The notes beneath the pieces were generated by a model. That model searched no databases, was not told the origin of the DNA, and saw only the letters and a program-made list of their open reading frames with translations. The position numbers and the translations under genes are program-made. DNA of 64,000 nt from Pedobacter psychroterrae (GTDB taxonomy: Bacteria > Bacteroidota > Bacteroidia > Sphingobacteriales > Sphingobacteriaceae). The number at the start of each line of letters is the position of its first letter. Position 1 is the first letter of the stretch. The DNA lies in assembly GCF_004331695.1 (NCBI RefSeq), contig NZ_SJSL01000007.1, positions 1 to 64,000 of the forward strand, written 5' to 3'. Below are positions 8,223 to 17,188 of the stretch, one piece after another.

Positions 8223-10061
8223 TTAATACCCCGGAAACTGAACCATTGCTTTATTTCTATCTGCTTCGTTCTGACCATAAGGCATAAAGTAATAACGTCT
8301 TTGCCATGGCGCCCTGTTGATGGCCGCAATTCTTTTATGATAGGCAGGATCAGAAAGCGAAGTGCCCGCATCCATGTTCATTCCATAAAATGCACCACCT
8401 TGATTAGAGCCCGGTTTATCAGCGATCTTCCAGCGGCGTACATCGAAATAACGGTTACCCATCTCAAAGCAAAGTTCTATACGTCTTTCAAGGCGTATTT
8501 CTTTACGAAGTTCTTCTTGTGAACCTAAAGTCAGGGATGGAAGCCCTCCCCTGTTGCGCACTGCATTCAGATACTTTAATATATCTGAATTGCCGGGTTC
8601 TGCTTCATTTAAAGCTTCAGCATAATTCAGGTACAGCTCCGCAAGCCGGATCAGCATAGCCGGACGGGATACGTTTACCGCAGGACTAGCGCTATAGGTA
8701 GGATGCAGGTTTTTGCGCACTACATATCCTGTTTTAGGCCAGTCGCGCGGCGCTCCTGATTTACCTGAAGTACCAGTATTGAAAAACTCAACCCTGGCAT
8801 TGTTGGCGCCGGTTTTCGCGACAGATGGACTCACAGAGCCATTGAAGGTGATGTCTACATAAAAGCGGGCTTCCCTACCAGTATACATCGTGTTAGTCCC
8901 AGCTACATAGTATACGGTAGCGGGTTTGTTGTAGGTGTTTTCATTGTAACCTGGGTGACCAGTTATTGGCAGGCCATCAGCCATTCTGAAATCGTCTACC
9001 AGGCTTTGAACCACTCCTATTCCATTGTAAGCAGTACCCTGTGTAGAACGCGGGGCCACACTTATTTCCCATCCGCTGGTTCCGCTTGCGGTTCTCATCC
9101 ATATACCTTCGGTTTTCCAGCCGTCCCAATACAGGTTGCGGGTGGATAAGAAAGCCGCACGGAAAGGATCCGCATCGTTAAATTTGTACAATGCTTTGTT
9201 TTGTGACTCTGCCAGATCAATTGCTGCTTTGGATGCATCAGCCGCTTTTTTCCAGCGAGTGGCATCATAAGCAGGATTGATTAGTACTTTGCCATCAAGG
9301 TTCTTAAAATCAGAGAATTCTGCATTTCCATTGTACAATGGACTGGCATGGTATAATAAAATCTGGGATTCTACCGCGGTAGCTATGATCTTATTGATAC
9401 GTCCTGTCTGTGCAATATCAAGATCAGCACTGCCTACAGCAAAATTGTTGAGTGGCAGGTCTTCCTTCGCAATTGCAATTTCTCCAAGCACGAAGGCAAC
9501 GCTTTCGTCCCATGAGCTTCTAGGGATCTGGAAGTCATCTTCAGGAGCCATTGATTTTAACGGCATGATCACAACCGGCCCTACTTCTTTCATCATGAGC
9601 CAATAGTAATAGGCCCTTAAGAACCGGGCTTCTCCTTTATATTGTTTGATCAGTTCTGTACCATTTACCAGCGTCAGGATTTCCTGGTTTCCTTCTATTC
9701 TTTCCAAAAAGATAGTGGCTGCACGGATGCGCTCATAATATGCGGCAAATCTGGAAGGCGTAGTGCTTGGCGACATCGCACCACTCGTTAGCGCGGGTGT
9801 ATTCCAGTTTGATGCATCAGCCTCGTCAGTTGTAATCATGTAAATATTTCCAAAATTACCCAGGTTCCATGGATCTGGTACAAGCGAGTACAACCCGGCC
9901 AGCCAGTTTTCAGTCTGCCCTCTGTTGGCAAAAATGTCTTCTACTTTGGTAAGGTTATCTGGAACGGTATCAAAAAAACCCTTTTTACATCCCGGGAACA
10001 TTAGCACTGCCAGGCAACATGCAATTGCCAATATGTTATGATATATTTTGTTTGTCTTCAT
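8223..10061 (-). CDS. SusD/RagB family nutrient-binding lipoprotein
   Basis: Outer-membrane surface lipoprotein of 612 residues that caps the SusC channel and binds substrate. The signal peptide ends at lipobox Cys25 (FPGC). Family signatures are the conserved early motif DNLTKVEDIFANRGQTENWLAGLYS, helical TPR-like stretches (LIKQYKGEARFLRAYYYWLM) and the C-terminal motif IRLERRIELCFEMGNRYFDVRRW. It lies 8 bp after susC in the same operon. Length is normal for the family. The substrate cannot be read from sequence. Confidence 0.93.
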   Translation of the reverse strand: MKTNKIYHNILAIACCLAVLMFPGCKKGFFDTVPDNLTKVEDIFANRGQTENWLAGLYSLVPDPWNLGNFGNIYMITTDEADASNWNTPALTSGAMSPSTTPSRFAAYYERIRAATIFLERIEGNQEILTLVNGTELIKQYKGEARFLRAYYYWLMMKEVGPVVIMPLKSMAPEDDFQIPRSSWDESVAFVLGEIAIAKEDLPLNNFAVGSADLDIAQTGRINKIIATAVESQILLYHASPLYNGNAEFSDFKNLDGKVLINPAYDATRWKKAADASKAAIDLAESQNKALYKFNDADPFRAAFLSTRNLYWDGWKTEGIWMRTASGTSGWEISVAPRSTQGTAYNGIGVVQSLVDDFRMADGLPITGHPGYNENTYNKPATVYYVAGTNTMYTGREARFYVDITFNGSVSPSVAKTGANNARVEFFNTGTSGKSGAPRDWPKTGYVVRKNLHPTYSASPAVNVSRPAMLIRLAELYLNYAEALNEAEPGNSDILKYLNAVRNRGGLPSLTLGSQEELRKEIRLERRIELCFEMGNRYFDVRRWKIADKPGSNQGGAFYGMNMDAGTSLSDPAYHKRIAAINRAPWQRRYYFMPYGQNEADRNKAMVQFPGY

Positions 10062-10069
10062 GGTTTATG

Positions 10070-13000
10070 TTATTGAAAGTTAGCGCGTAAACCCATATTG
10101 TAGGTAGTGATATTTGGATAAGAAGCCCCACGGCCATCTCCAAGTTCCGGATCCCACAGTTTCCATTTAGAAAAGGTCAGCAGGTTGGTACCGTTGGCAA
10201 AGATCCTGAGGCGTTTAATGGCTACTTTGGACAGGAACTTATTATCAAAGTTGTAACCTACTTCAGCACTCTTTAAGCGGATATAATCTGCACGCTGCAC
10301 CCACCAGGTACTGGAATAGTAGTTGGTGGTGATGTCCTGATTGGTAGAAAGACGTGGATAGAACGGTCTTGGATTTGGATTGTCAGGTGTCCAGCGATCG
10401 TTGATAGAGGTATACATGTTGCCATAAGAAGGTCCCTGAGAGAATGGTGTAGTACCAAAGCCACCCTGGTAACTGAAATCTACCAGGCCAGCTCCCTGAA
10501 AGAACAAGCTGATATCAAATTTCTTATATCCACCTCCAAAATTCAGACCGTATATAATACGCGGAACAGCGCCATAACCTATGCCTGTCTGGTCATCTGA
10601 ATTGATCAACCCATCACCGTTCAAATCTTTATAACGAATATCGCCGGGGCGCACATCGCCAGATTGAATGGCTGCATTGTCTACTTCTTCCTGGCTCTGG
10701 AACAGACCTGTGGCAATATAACCAAAACGCTGACTGATCGGCTGACCTATCCGGTTCAGGTAATCATAACGCCATGGTGGCAAACCATCAAATACTGCTA
10801 AGTTTTTGTTGTAGTTGAAAGTCCCCCTGAAGCTAAAGAAACTTGCATCATCAAAATTCTTAGTATAGTTCATGGTGGCATCAATACCTTTGTTATTGGT
10901 CTTACCAATATTGTTGTAAGGGATATTACCAACGGTAAAACCTGAATTGTAAGGGATTACATAGTTAGGCAAAAGAATCCCTTCACGGTTTTCTTTAAAT
11001 AGCTCGAAGATAAACTGCAAGTCGTCTTTAAGGAAATTCAATTCTATACCCAGATTTTGTCTGTAAGAACTTTCCCATTTAACATCACCACCAATACGGC
11101 TTTCCCCATATCCGCTAAAGGATCTTGATGCGCTCGGGTCACCAAAGGAATAGTCATAACCTGTTCCGATAGTGGTCAGGTATAAAAACCTCAGGTCAGG
11201 GCTGTTATTTGATGCATTTCCAGATACACCATAGGTATAACGAAGCTTGAAATGGGAGATGATGTTTTTAACAGGTTCGAAGAAGGGTTCGTTTGACACA
11301 ATCCAGCCTGCACCTATAGAGGGGAAAAATCCATAACGCTTGCTAGGAACAAAATTGTCCGATCCGGAATACGAAAAGTTTCCTTCCGCAAAATAACGGT
11401 CTTTGTAACCATATGTAGCCCGGCCTACATAATTTCGCTGGCGGTATGGAATGGCACCTTTGTAATTATTTACACGTGAGGTAGCATCACTGTAATCTGA
11501 CTGGTTGAATAAAGCGAGGCCAGATACATCGTGGTTACCGAATTTTCTGGAATAATTAAGTGCCGCCTCATTGTAAAAGCGTCTGTCTCCAAACCTCGTG
11601 TATCCATAGCCAAGGTCATTGGTTCCCACTGTACTGATAGCGGTGATCAGGTTTCCTTCTGCATCCCTGCTATTGCCAAAATAAGTTTGTACAGTCCTGG
11701 TACGGTTCAGGTTGTTGTTTACGTTTACGTCAAAAGCAAATAATGCGGAGAAGTTCAGTCCCTGGGTGATCATACTCAGATCCTGTGCAACTTTCAGATT
11801 GGATCGTACGGTATTGTTATAGCTGGTTGTAACTCCAGACTGAGTAAGCGCCATAAGCGGGCTAGGAAGTGTGCCCGGCAACTGTGGCCATTGCCCGTTG
11901 GAATAACGGGTAGGGATGATATGCGGAGCCGAACTCGTAGCCAGTGCAAATAACTCATTTACCCCAAATCCGGGTTGGTTCACATTGGTGATAAAACCAT
12001 TTACCCCAAGGTCAAGCTTAGTAGTTTTGGTGATGTTTACCCCTACATTACTGGTGAAGTTAAACCTGTCCATTTTTAGTGTAGAGTTGTATGACTGAAC
12101 CTCATCACGTTTGAACATTCCTACCTCACCATAATATCCTGTAGATATATAATAGGTAGCATCGTCTGAACCACCACGTACGTTTAATGTAGCACGGTTG
12201 TTATTGCCGTATTTATTGAACAATTCGTCATACCAGTTTACGTTTGGATAAATGTCAGTATCCTCACCAGAAACGTGCTTGGCAATGCGCTCTTCAGTAT
12301 ATAATGGTGTCCTGCCACGCATGGTAAGTCCTTCGTTGTACAAGGTCATGAAAGATGGGCCGTCCAGAAACTCGGGAATTTCGGTAAACTTGCTGGTACC
12401 CTGGTTGACCTCAGCATTAATTGCAGGTTTTCCTGATTTCCCTTGCTTGGTAACGATGATGATCACCCCGTTTGCACCTCTGGTACCATATACTGCTGTT
12501 GCCGATGCATCTTTTAGTACTGTGAAGCTTTCAATATCTTCAGGGTCTATGTTGTTGATAGATCTATCTGGCACTCCATCAACCACCAACAATGGCGTTT
12601 GCGGACTGGAAGAAAATGTAGCGATACCGCGAATAAATATATCTGCTCCATCTGCACCGGGAGCACCTCCCCTTTGATAAGCTACTACCCCTGCCAGACG
12701 GCCTGCTATTGCTGAAGTAAGGTCCCTTACCGGAAGCTTTAATTCTTCAGGACGCAAAGTTACCTGTGCGCCTACCAGACTGGCCTTCTTTTGCCGGCCG
12801 TAACCTACTACAGCTACCTCCTCCAGACTTCCGGCCTCAGGTTCCATCACTACATTGATGTCTACCTTATTGCGTACCGGAGCTAGCTGCTTCTTATAAC
12901 CTATATAGGTGAATTCCAGGGTATCGGTAGGTTCTACCTCAATGGTAAATTTACCATTGCCATCGGTAGTGGCACCGCCCTGTTTGCCTGTGACCCTGAC

Positions 13001-13459
13001 ATTTACACCGGGTATCGGACTTGCCAGTTCGTCTTTTACTGTACCCGACACTTTCATCTGTCGCTGTACAGATTGCTGGGCCAATGTGGTTCTCGGCTTT
13101 TCGCGTTCTTTTACAACGATTGACTTTCCGGTTACGGAATAAGTTAGCGGCCTGTTATCAAGCACTTTTGAAAGTGCCACTTCCAATGATACTTCCTTAA
13201 AATTGGCCGTAACAGGCTTTACTTTCTCAATATCAGTGGATATAATAATGATGTTATATCCTGTCTGCTTTCTTATTGACTTCAATACATTATCCAGCGG
13301 CTCATTGGTTACGTTTAGCGTAACTTTACTCTGAGCCAGGCTGCCTGCATTTACCTGCAATAACGCTGATATTATTAACACAACTGTCAATTTCATAATT
13401 AATACAATTTTCTTGTTCATACAGAAAGGACTATATGAACCAGAGAAATAAATTTTCAT
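10070..13459 (-). CDS. SusC/RagA TonB-dependent transporter with STN signalling domain
   Basis: Outer-membrane active transporter of 1129 residues. Order: signal segment (about 14-45), STN domain (about 47-120, SIRKQTGYNIIIIS), carboxypeptidase-regulatory-like beta-sandwich (about 133-215), TonB plug (about 220-340, including AVYGTRGANGVIIIVTKQGK) and a 22-strand-type barrel ending in GLRANFQ. The STN domain is the part that signals to FecR, matching the fecR and sigma genes just upstream. The ATG at 13459 is kept because a leader before a second MNKK start is usual for these proteins. A rightward terminator and palindrome lie in its leader region (see the candidate antisense RNA). Confidence 0.93.
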   Translation of the reverse strand: MKIYFSGSYSPFCMNKKIVLIMKLTVVLIISALLQVNAGSLAQSKVTLNVTNEPLDNVLKSIRKQTGYNIIIISTDIEKVKPVTANFKEVSLEVALSKVLDNRPLTYSVTGKSIVVKEREKPRTTLAQQSVQRQMKVSGTVKDELASPIPGVNVRVTGKQGGATTDGNGKFTIEVEPTDTLEFTYIGYKKQLAPVRNKVDINVVMEPEAGSLEEVAVVGYGRQKKASLVGAQVTLRPEELKLPVRDLTSAIAGRLAGVVAYQRGGAPGADGADIFIRGIATFSSSPQTPLLVVDGVPDRSINNIDPEDIESFTVLKDASATAVYGTRGANGVIIIVTKQGKSGKPAINAEVNQGTSKFTEIPEFLDGPSFMTLYNEGLTMRGRTPLYTEERIAKHVSGEDTDIYPNVNWYDELFNKYGNNNRATLNVRGGSDDATYYISTGYYGEVGMFKRDEVQSYNSTLKMDRFNFTSNVGVNITKTTKLDLGVNGFITNVNQPGFGVNELFALATSSAPHIIPTRYSNGQWPQLPGTLPSPLMALTQSGVTTSYNNTVRSNLKVAQDLSMITQGLNFSALFAFDVNVNNNLNRTRTVQTYFGNSRDAEGNLITAISTVGTNDLGYGYTRFGDRRFYNEAALNYSRKFGNHDVSGLALFNQSDYSDATSRVNNYKGAIPYRQRNYVGRATYGYKDRYFAEGNFSYSGSDNFVPSKRYGFFPSIGAGWIVSNEPFFEPVKNIISHFKLRYTYGVSGNASNNSPDLRFLYLTTIGTGYDYSFGDPSASRSFSGYGESRIGGDVKWESSYRQNLGIELNFLKDDLQFIFELFKENREGILLPNYVIPYNSGFTVGNIPYNNIGKTNNKGIDATMNYTKNFDDASFFSFRGTFNYNKNLAVFDGLPPWRYDYLNRIGQPISQRFGYIATGLFQSQEEVDNAAIQSGDVRPGDIRYKDLNGDGLINSDDQTGIGYGAVPRIIYGLNFGGGYKKFDISLFFQGAGLVDFSYQGGFGTTPFSQGPSYGNMYTSINDRWTPDNPNPRPFYPRLSTNQDITTNYYSSTWWVQRADYIRLKSAEVGYNFDNKFLSKVAIKRLRIFANGTNLLTFSKWKLWDPELGDGRGASYPNITTYNMGLRANFQ

Positions 13460-13466
13460 ACATTTG
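13459..13466 (+). promoter_or_regulatory. Antisense -7 promoter element at susC start
   Basis: TACATTTG on the + strand matches TAnnTTTG exactly and points away from susC, into the fecR-susC gap. Transcription from it would start near 13472 and reach the T-tract terminator at 13596-13604. No good -33 element was seen. Confidence 0.35.
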
Positions 13467-13488
13467 GATTGGTTTGGTTAAGATTGCT

Positions 13489-13506
13489 TATCGCATGTAT
13501 GCGATA
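13489..13506. promoter_or_regulatory. 18-bp palindrome in susC leader
   Basis: TATCGCAT-GT-ATGCGATA, perfect 8-bp arms, 30-47 bp upstream of the susC start. It could be an operator, an mRNA leader hairpin, or the first hairpin of the candidate antisense RNA (6-bp stem with loop ATGTAT). Confidence 0.5.
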
Positions 13507-13571
13507 GGTAATCAGATTCAGTTAATTGTTTTGTTTTCAGACTAATGTTTAAAAGGATTATCCAAACTTCG

Positions 13572-13604
13572 CCAGGGATGCTACAACATTCCTGGTTTTT
13601 TTTT
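13572..13604 (+). terminator. Rightward intrinsic terminator between fecR and susC
   Basis: Stem CCAGGGATG (13572-13580) / CATTCCTGG (13587-13595) with one G-T pair and a 6-nt loop, followed by nine T (13596-13604). On the minus strand the T-run becomes a leading A-run, so the operon itself is not terminated here. Confidence 0.75.
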
Positions 13605-13644
13605 AAGTTAGTTATAGGTGGTTTGGAATCATCGCCAGGTAGAA

Positions 13645-14829
13645 TTATTGCATAATGGTAATCCTCCTTCCTTCAGTTTTAAATTTGAACTTACCTGTTG
13701 CCTCCAGCAATTTCAATACTTCTGCCAGGTCGGTATTTTTATCAATAGTCCCCATTACTTTGGTTCTATTGCCCTCTGCACCTATGTAGGCTACCTCTAC
13801 ATCATACCAGCGTTCGAGCTTGCGCATGATCATATCCATATTGTCATTTTCAAAGATAAAATAACCGTTTTTCCAGGCTATGGCCTCTTCTGTATCTGCA
13901 TTTTTTACATTAAATGCGCCCTTATGCAGCACCGACTGCTGTCCCGGTTTGAGAATTACATCGTCTATATCTGCGGTTCGGGATGACGGGTAGCTGAGAG
14001 ACGATACTTTCACACTTCCCTCGATCAATGTTGTTTTAGTATCAGATTCATCTGAATAGGCATTTACGTTGAAATGTGTTCCTAAAACGGCTATTTCCTG
14101 ATCATCCGTAATGATTTTGAATGGCTTTTTCTTGTCTTTAGCTACTTCAAAATACGCTTCACCAGTCAGCTCCACCTTTCTTTCAGCAGCAGAAAATCTG
14201 GCGGGATACTTGAGCACCGAAGCAGAGTTTAGCCAAACCTTTGTACCGTCGATCAGCACTATCTGATACTGTCCGCCTTTTGGTGCTTCAAGCACATTGT
14301 ATTTGCCGTTATCTGCATCGGCTTCGGCAGTTACCTGATAAACAATCTGTCCATCTGATGTTTTAGTGATCTTAACGCCCGACTGCATGGCGAGTGTACC
14401 CGTGGTACTATCTGACAATACGATCCGTTTTCCATTGGAAAGTGTAAGGTATGCTTTATTGCCGCCCGGCTTGATCTGCGGGTTATGCTCAGCAACAAAT
14501 TGCGCTGTATCTGCAGATCCTCCGTAATATGCAAAATAATAAACGCCTACGGCTACTGATACAAATATAGAAGCGGCCACAAGTATGCGTTTTGTATTGA
14601 TGACCCAGGTGGGATGTTCAGGATCTTTATTAGCTTCTTCTTCTATCTTTGAAGAAATGGCTTTCCAGATGTCCTCTTTTGTATCGGGATAGCGTGGATC
14701 GGGTAACTGGTCTAAGGCCGACTCAGACTGGGTATTGTACCAATGCTCTACCACAGCTTTTTCCTGAGGTGTACAAAGTCCCTTCTTGTATTTTTCGAGT
14801 AGTTCTTCTTGTCTGTTAAAATCTTCCAT
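13645..14829 (-). CDS. FecR-family anti-sigma/sensor protein
   Basis: Inner-membrane regulator of 394 residues. It has a cytoplasmic N-terminal helical region (about 1-80, which binds the sigma factor), one membrane span (about 85-105, ILVAASIFVSVAVGVYYFAYYG), the periplasmic FecR domain (about 150-250, with GEAYFEVAKDKKKPFKI and VLGTHFNVNAYSDE) and a C-terminal DUF4974/STN-like domain (about 325-394). It receives the signal from the SusC STN domain and controls the sigma factor encoded 50 bp upstream. Confidence 0.93.
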   Translation of the reverse strand: MEDFNRQEELLEKYKKGLCTPQEKAVVEHWYNTQSESALDQLPDPRYPDTKEDIWKAISSKIEEEANKDPEHPTWVINTKRILVAASIFVSVAVGVYYFAYYGGSADTAQFVAEHNPQIKPGGNKAYLTLSNGKRIVLSDSTTGTLAMQSGVKITKTSDGQIVYQVTAEADADNGKYNVLEAPKGGQYQIVLIDGTKVWLNSASVLKYPARFSAAERKVELTGEAYFEVAKDKKKPFKIITDDQEIAVLGTHFNVNAYSDESDTKTTLIEGSVKVSSLSYPSSRTADIDDVILKPGQQSVLHKGAFNVKNADTEEAIAWKNGYFIFENDNMDMIMRKLERWYDVEVAYIGAEGNRTKVMGTIDKNTDLAEVLKLLEATGKFKFKTEGRRITIMQ

Positions 14830-14879
14830 CCTTGTAAACGGCCTTTTTGAGAGCTGTTACAGGTATAACGACTTAGTAG

Positions 14880-15464
14880 CTACCAGGTAGTAGAGAGCAA
14901 TAAAAAAAATATTAATAAAGGTCCAAGTTTGGCTTTAAGGATGTGCAGGGCGTTGCTGATCTGCTTTTTGACAGTCTTGTCAGAAATGTTCAGGTATTCT
15001 GAAATTTCCTTGTGCGTTCTGTATTCCTTACGGCTTAGTTCAAAGATCTCTCTCATTTTTGCCGGAAGTGCTTTGATCTCCAGTTCTATCTGATAAGCCA
15101 GATCACGCTGACGTACCAGGGTATCAGGAGGCTGTACCTGGTTTTCCATCTCATTTTTCAGAGAAGTCATGTATTTTGCCTTTACTTTTGAATGTTTGAT
15201 CTGGTCCAGTATCTTGTTTCTGGTAGCGGTATAAAGAAAGGCCGCAAGCGGAACATGAATGCTGGTATCCTGCGCTTTTAACCAGAACATCACAAACACT
15301 TCCTGCACCACATCTTTTGCTTCCTCATCATTCTGAAGCATTTTTCTGGCGTGGCGATAGAGGATTGCCCAATATTTGTCATATATAAGTTCGTACGCAT
15401 TTCTGTCTCCCTGCTGGAAGGCATGCAATACTTCTTCATCATCAATACATAACAGCCTACTCAT
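14880..15464 (-). CDS. ECF sigma-70 factor (FecI-like, Bacteroides expansion family)
   Basis: RNA polymerase sigma factor of 194 residues. Region 2 (about 20-95: FQQGDRNAYELIYDKYW, DEEAKDVVQEVFVMFW) contacts the -10 DNA and core enzyme; region 4 (about 125-180: LPAKMREIFELSR, TVKKQISNALHILK) is the helix-turn-helix. It should transcribe its own susCD operon once released from FecR. Oddity: the last 15 residues (LGPLLIFFLLLSTTW) are strongly hydrophobic, as in the second sigma factor of the window, and may attach it to the membrane. Confidence 0.93.
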   Translation of the reverse strand: MSRLLCIDDEEVLHAFQQGDRNAYELIYDKYWAILYRHARKMLQNDEEAKDVVQEVFVMFWLKAQDTSIHVPLAAFLYTATRNKILDQIKHSKVKAKYMTSLKNEMENQVQPPDTLVRQRDLAYQIELEIKALPAKMREIFELSRKEYRTHKEISEYLNISDKTVKKQISNALHILKAKLGPLLIFFLLLSTTW

Positions 15465-15566
15465 TTCACATTATTTAAATCGCTATGAATTTCCTTTTAA
15501 CCCGTTGTGTGTGTGTAGGAGCTAAGCTATTAATTAAAAATACATTGAAGACTGGAATAGTCTGCA

Positions 15567-15576
15567 CAAACGTTTG
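15567..15576. promoter_or_regulatory. CAAACGTTTG palindrome upstream of sigma gene
   Basis: Perfect 10-bp palindrome in the 157-bp gap between the RluA-type gene and the sigma gene. It could be an operator; it is short enough to be chance. Confidence 0.2.
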
Positions 15577-15621
15577 CGTAAGACCGGGCGACAGGAAAAT
15601 TAGCGACAAAAGACTAAATTA

Positions 15622-16344
15622 TTAGGCATCAAACTTATCCAGCAGTTTAATGAGTGTGGAAAAATCTTTTGGATACGGTGCGTCGATAAAGATCTCCTGA
15701 TCATCGAGCCCCTTAAACGTAACAAACCTGGCGTGCAAAGCAAACCGCTTCATAATAGGTTGCTCATCTTCATCTTTGGCAATGCGATAGCTCTTTTTCA
15801 TGCTAGACAGATAGACAGGTTTGCCTTTGTACATTTGGTCGCCCACAATTGCAGCCCGCTGCGTAGCGAGGTGAATCCTGATCTGGTGCATACGGCCTGT
15901 AACAGGCTTGCATTCCACCAGCGTATAATGTCTATAATTTTTAATCGAATTGAACCAGGTTTCGGCACGCTTGCCTTCCTTTCTATCTATCGTTACGCTT
16001 TTATTCCCGTCGTTTAGAATAGGGAGATCGATAAACAGGTCTTTAAAAGTAAACTGTCCGTCTACAATGGCATGGTAAACTTTATTTACTTTACGCCTTT
16101 CGAATTGCATAGATACGTGCCTGTATGCTTCAGGTGTTTTGGCGATAACCATTGCGCCTGAAGTTTCCTTGTCCAGGCGGTGTGCCACCTGCGCGTCGTC
16201 TGAATATTGTTTGGCCAGGCGCAGGATATTTACCTCTCCTGAGCCGCCACGCTCATCAAGCGAGGCAACAAATGGAGGTTTGTTTACAACGATGTAATCA
16301 TCGTTTTCGAATAGTATAAGGTCTTTGAAATTTGGGTACTTCAC
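15622..16344 (-). CDS. RluA-family pseudouridine synthase
   Basis: RNA-modifying enzyme of 240 residues converting specific uridines of rRNA or tRNA to pseudouridine. The catalytic motif HRLDKETSG holds Asp58; other family blocks are DDYIVVNKPP near the N-terminus and GRMHQIRIHLA in the second half. No S4 domain precedes the catalytic domain. The start codon is GTG, placed 22 bp after an exact -7 element (16366-16373, minus strand). The exact target base cannot be told from sequence. Confidence 0.9.
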   Translation of the reverse strand: MKYPNFKDLILFENDDYIVVNKPPFVASLDERGGSGEVNILRLAKQYSDDAQVAHRLDKETSGAMVIAKTPEAYRHVSMQFERRKVNKVYHAIVDGQFTFKDLFIDLPILNDGNKSVTIDRKEGKRAETWFNSIKNYRHYTLVECKPVTGRMHQIRIHLATQRAAIVGDQMYKGKPVYLSSMKKSYRIAKDEDEQPIMKRFALHARFVTFKGLDDQEIFIDAPYPKDFSTLIKLLDKFDA

Positions 16345-16365
16345 TCGGTGATTTTATGTAAAGTA

Positions 16366-16373
16366 CAAAAGTA
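16366..16373 (-). promoter_or_regulatory. -7 promoter element of the RluA-type gene
   Basis: TACTTTTG on the minus strand matches TAnnTTTG and lies 22 bp before the GTG start, giving a leader of about 16 nt. No clear -33 element. Confidence 0.35.
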
Positions 16374-16393
16374 CGGATTCTTTGTCTTATTGT

Positions 16394-17083
16394 CTAAGAC
16401 AACTCGAACTTATACCCCACTCCTTTTACGGTAGCTACATAAGTTTCACCTAGCTTCTCTCTAAGTTTGCGAATATGGACGTCAATAGTACGGTTTGTTA
16501 CTACTACAGAATCCTCCCAGATGTTTTTGAGGATGGATTCTCGCGTGTATACCTTGCCTGGTTTTGATGCAAGCAGGTAAAGTAACTCGAACTCTTTTTT
16601 GGCCAATACAACCTTAACACCAGCCTGAAAAACCAGGTAAGCCTCTCTGTCGATCACCAAATCTCCTATCTCCACTTTGTTGTCAGAAACATCGTCCGCA
16701 CCTGTATTTCTGCGTAGTATAGCATTGATCCTGCTTACCAGTGCTCTTGGTTTAATTGGCTTCGCGATATAATCATCAGCCCCAACATTGAAACCGGCTA
16801 TTTCCGAGTATTCTTCGCTCCTGGCAGTAAGGAATACCATAAATGTATTCTTAAACTCCGGAATGGCGCGCATCAACCTGCAAGCTTCTATACCATCCAT
16901 CTTAGGCATCATGATATCGAGAATGATCAGATCTGGATGAACTCTCTTTGCAGTAGCGATCCCTTCCTGACCATTATTGGCCAAAAATACCTGGTAGCCT
17001 TCTTTTTTTAAGTTGTATTCTATCAACTCTAAAATATCCGGTTCATCATCAACAATTAATATCTTTTGTTTAACGGCGCTCAT
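16394..17083 (-). CDS. OmpR/PhoB-type response regulator
   Basis: Two-component regulator of 229 residues. The receiver domain (about 1-125) has the acidic pair VDDE at 11-14, phosphoacceptor Asp56 (LIILDIMMP) and the switch lysine in DDYIAKPIKP. A C-terminal winged helix (about 135-228) contains VYTRESILKNIWEDS, RTIDVHIRKLREKLG and the closing GVGYKFEL. No histidine kinase is adjacent, so the partner lies elsewhere. A three-fold 11-bp-period repeat stands just upstream, the form of site this family binds, which suggests self-regulation. Confidence 0.92.
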   Translation of the reverse strand: MSAVKQKILIVDDEPDILELIEYNLKKEGYQVFLANNGQEGIATAKRVHPDLIILDIMMPKMDGIEACRLMRAIPEFKNTFMVFLTARSEEYSEIAGFNVGADDYIAKPIKPRALVSRINAILRRNTGADDVSDNKVEIGDLVIDREAYLVFQAGVKVVLAKKEFELLYLLASKPGKVYTRESILKNIWEDSVVVTNRTIDVHIRKLREKLGETYVATVKGVGYKFELS

Positions 17084-17129
17084 AGCTTTAATTATTTGTT
17101 ACGAAATTAGGTAATCAATTATAATATAG

Positions 17130-17157
17130 CGTTAAACACGTGTTAACAAATTGTTAA
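17130..17157. promoter_or_regulatory. Triple 11-bp-period direct repeat (response-regulator box)
   Basis: CGTTAA-N5-TGTTAA-N5-TGTTAA on the + strand, 47-74 bp upstream of the response-regulator ATG. Its near edge is 20 bp from a -7-like TAATTTCG (17102-17109, minus strand), so it covers the -33 zone. OmpR/PhoB-family regulators bind direct repeats with an 11-bp period, so this is a strong candidate autoregulatory site. Confidence 0.5.
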
Positions 17158-17188
17158 GACCAACATGTTTATTAACACGGATTTAGGA

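Larger units (their letters stand above)
13472..13604 (+). ncRNA. Candidate antisense small RNA opposite the susC leader (locus 1)
   Basis: Inferred RNA of about 130 nt, transcribed against susC. Support: an exact -7 element at 13459-13466; a hairpin-forming palindrome (13489-13506) near its 5' end; and a strong rightward terminator (13572-13604) that has no other gene to serve, since everything left of it for 6 kb is on the minus strand. The arrangement matches DonS-type antisense RNAs known from Bacteroides SusC loci controlled by ECF sigma/anti-sigma pairs. Expression is not shown. Confidence 0.4.

Noticed and set aside
13572..13604. Terminator of the fecR gene.
   Set aside because: The T-run is on the + strand. 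For the leftward fecR transcript the hairpin would be preceded, not followed, by the A/T tract, so it fits a rightward RNA instead.
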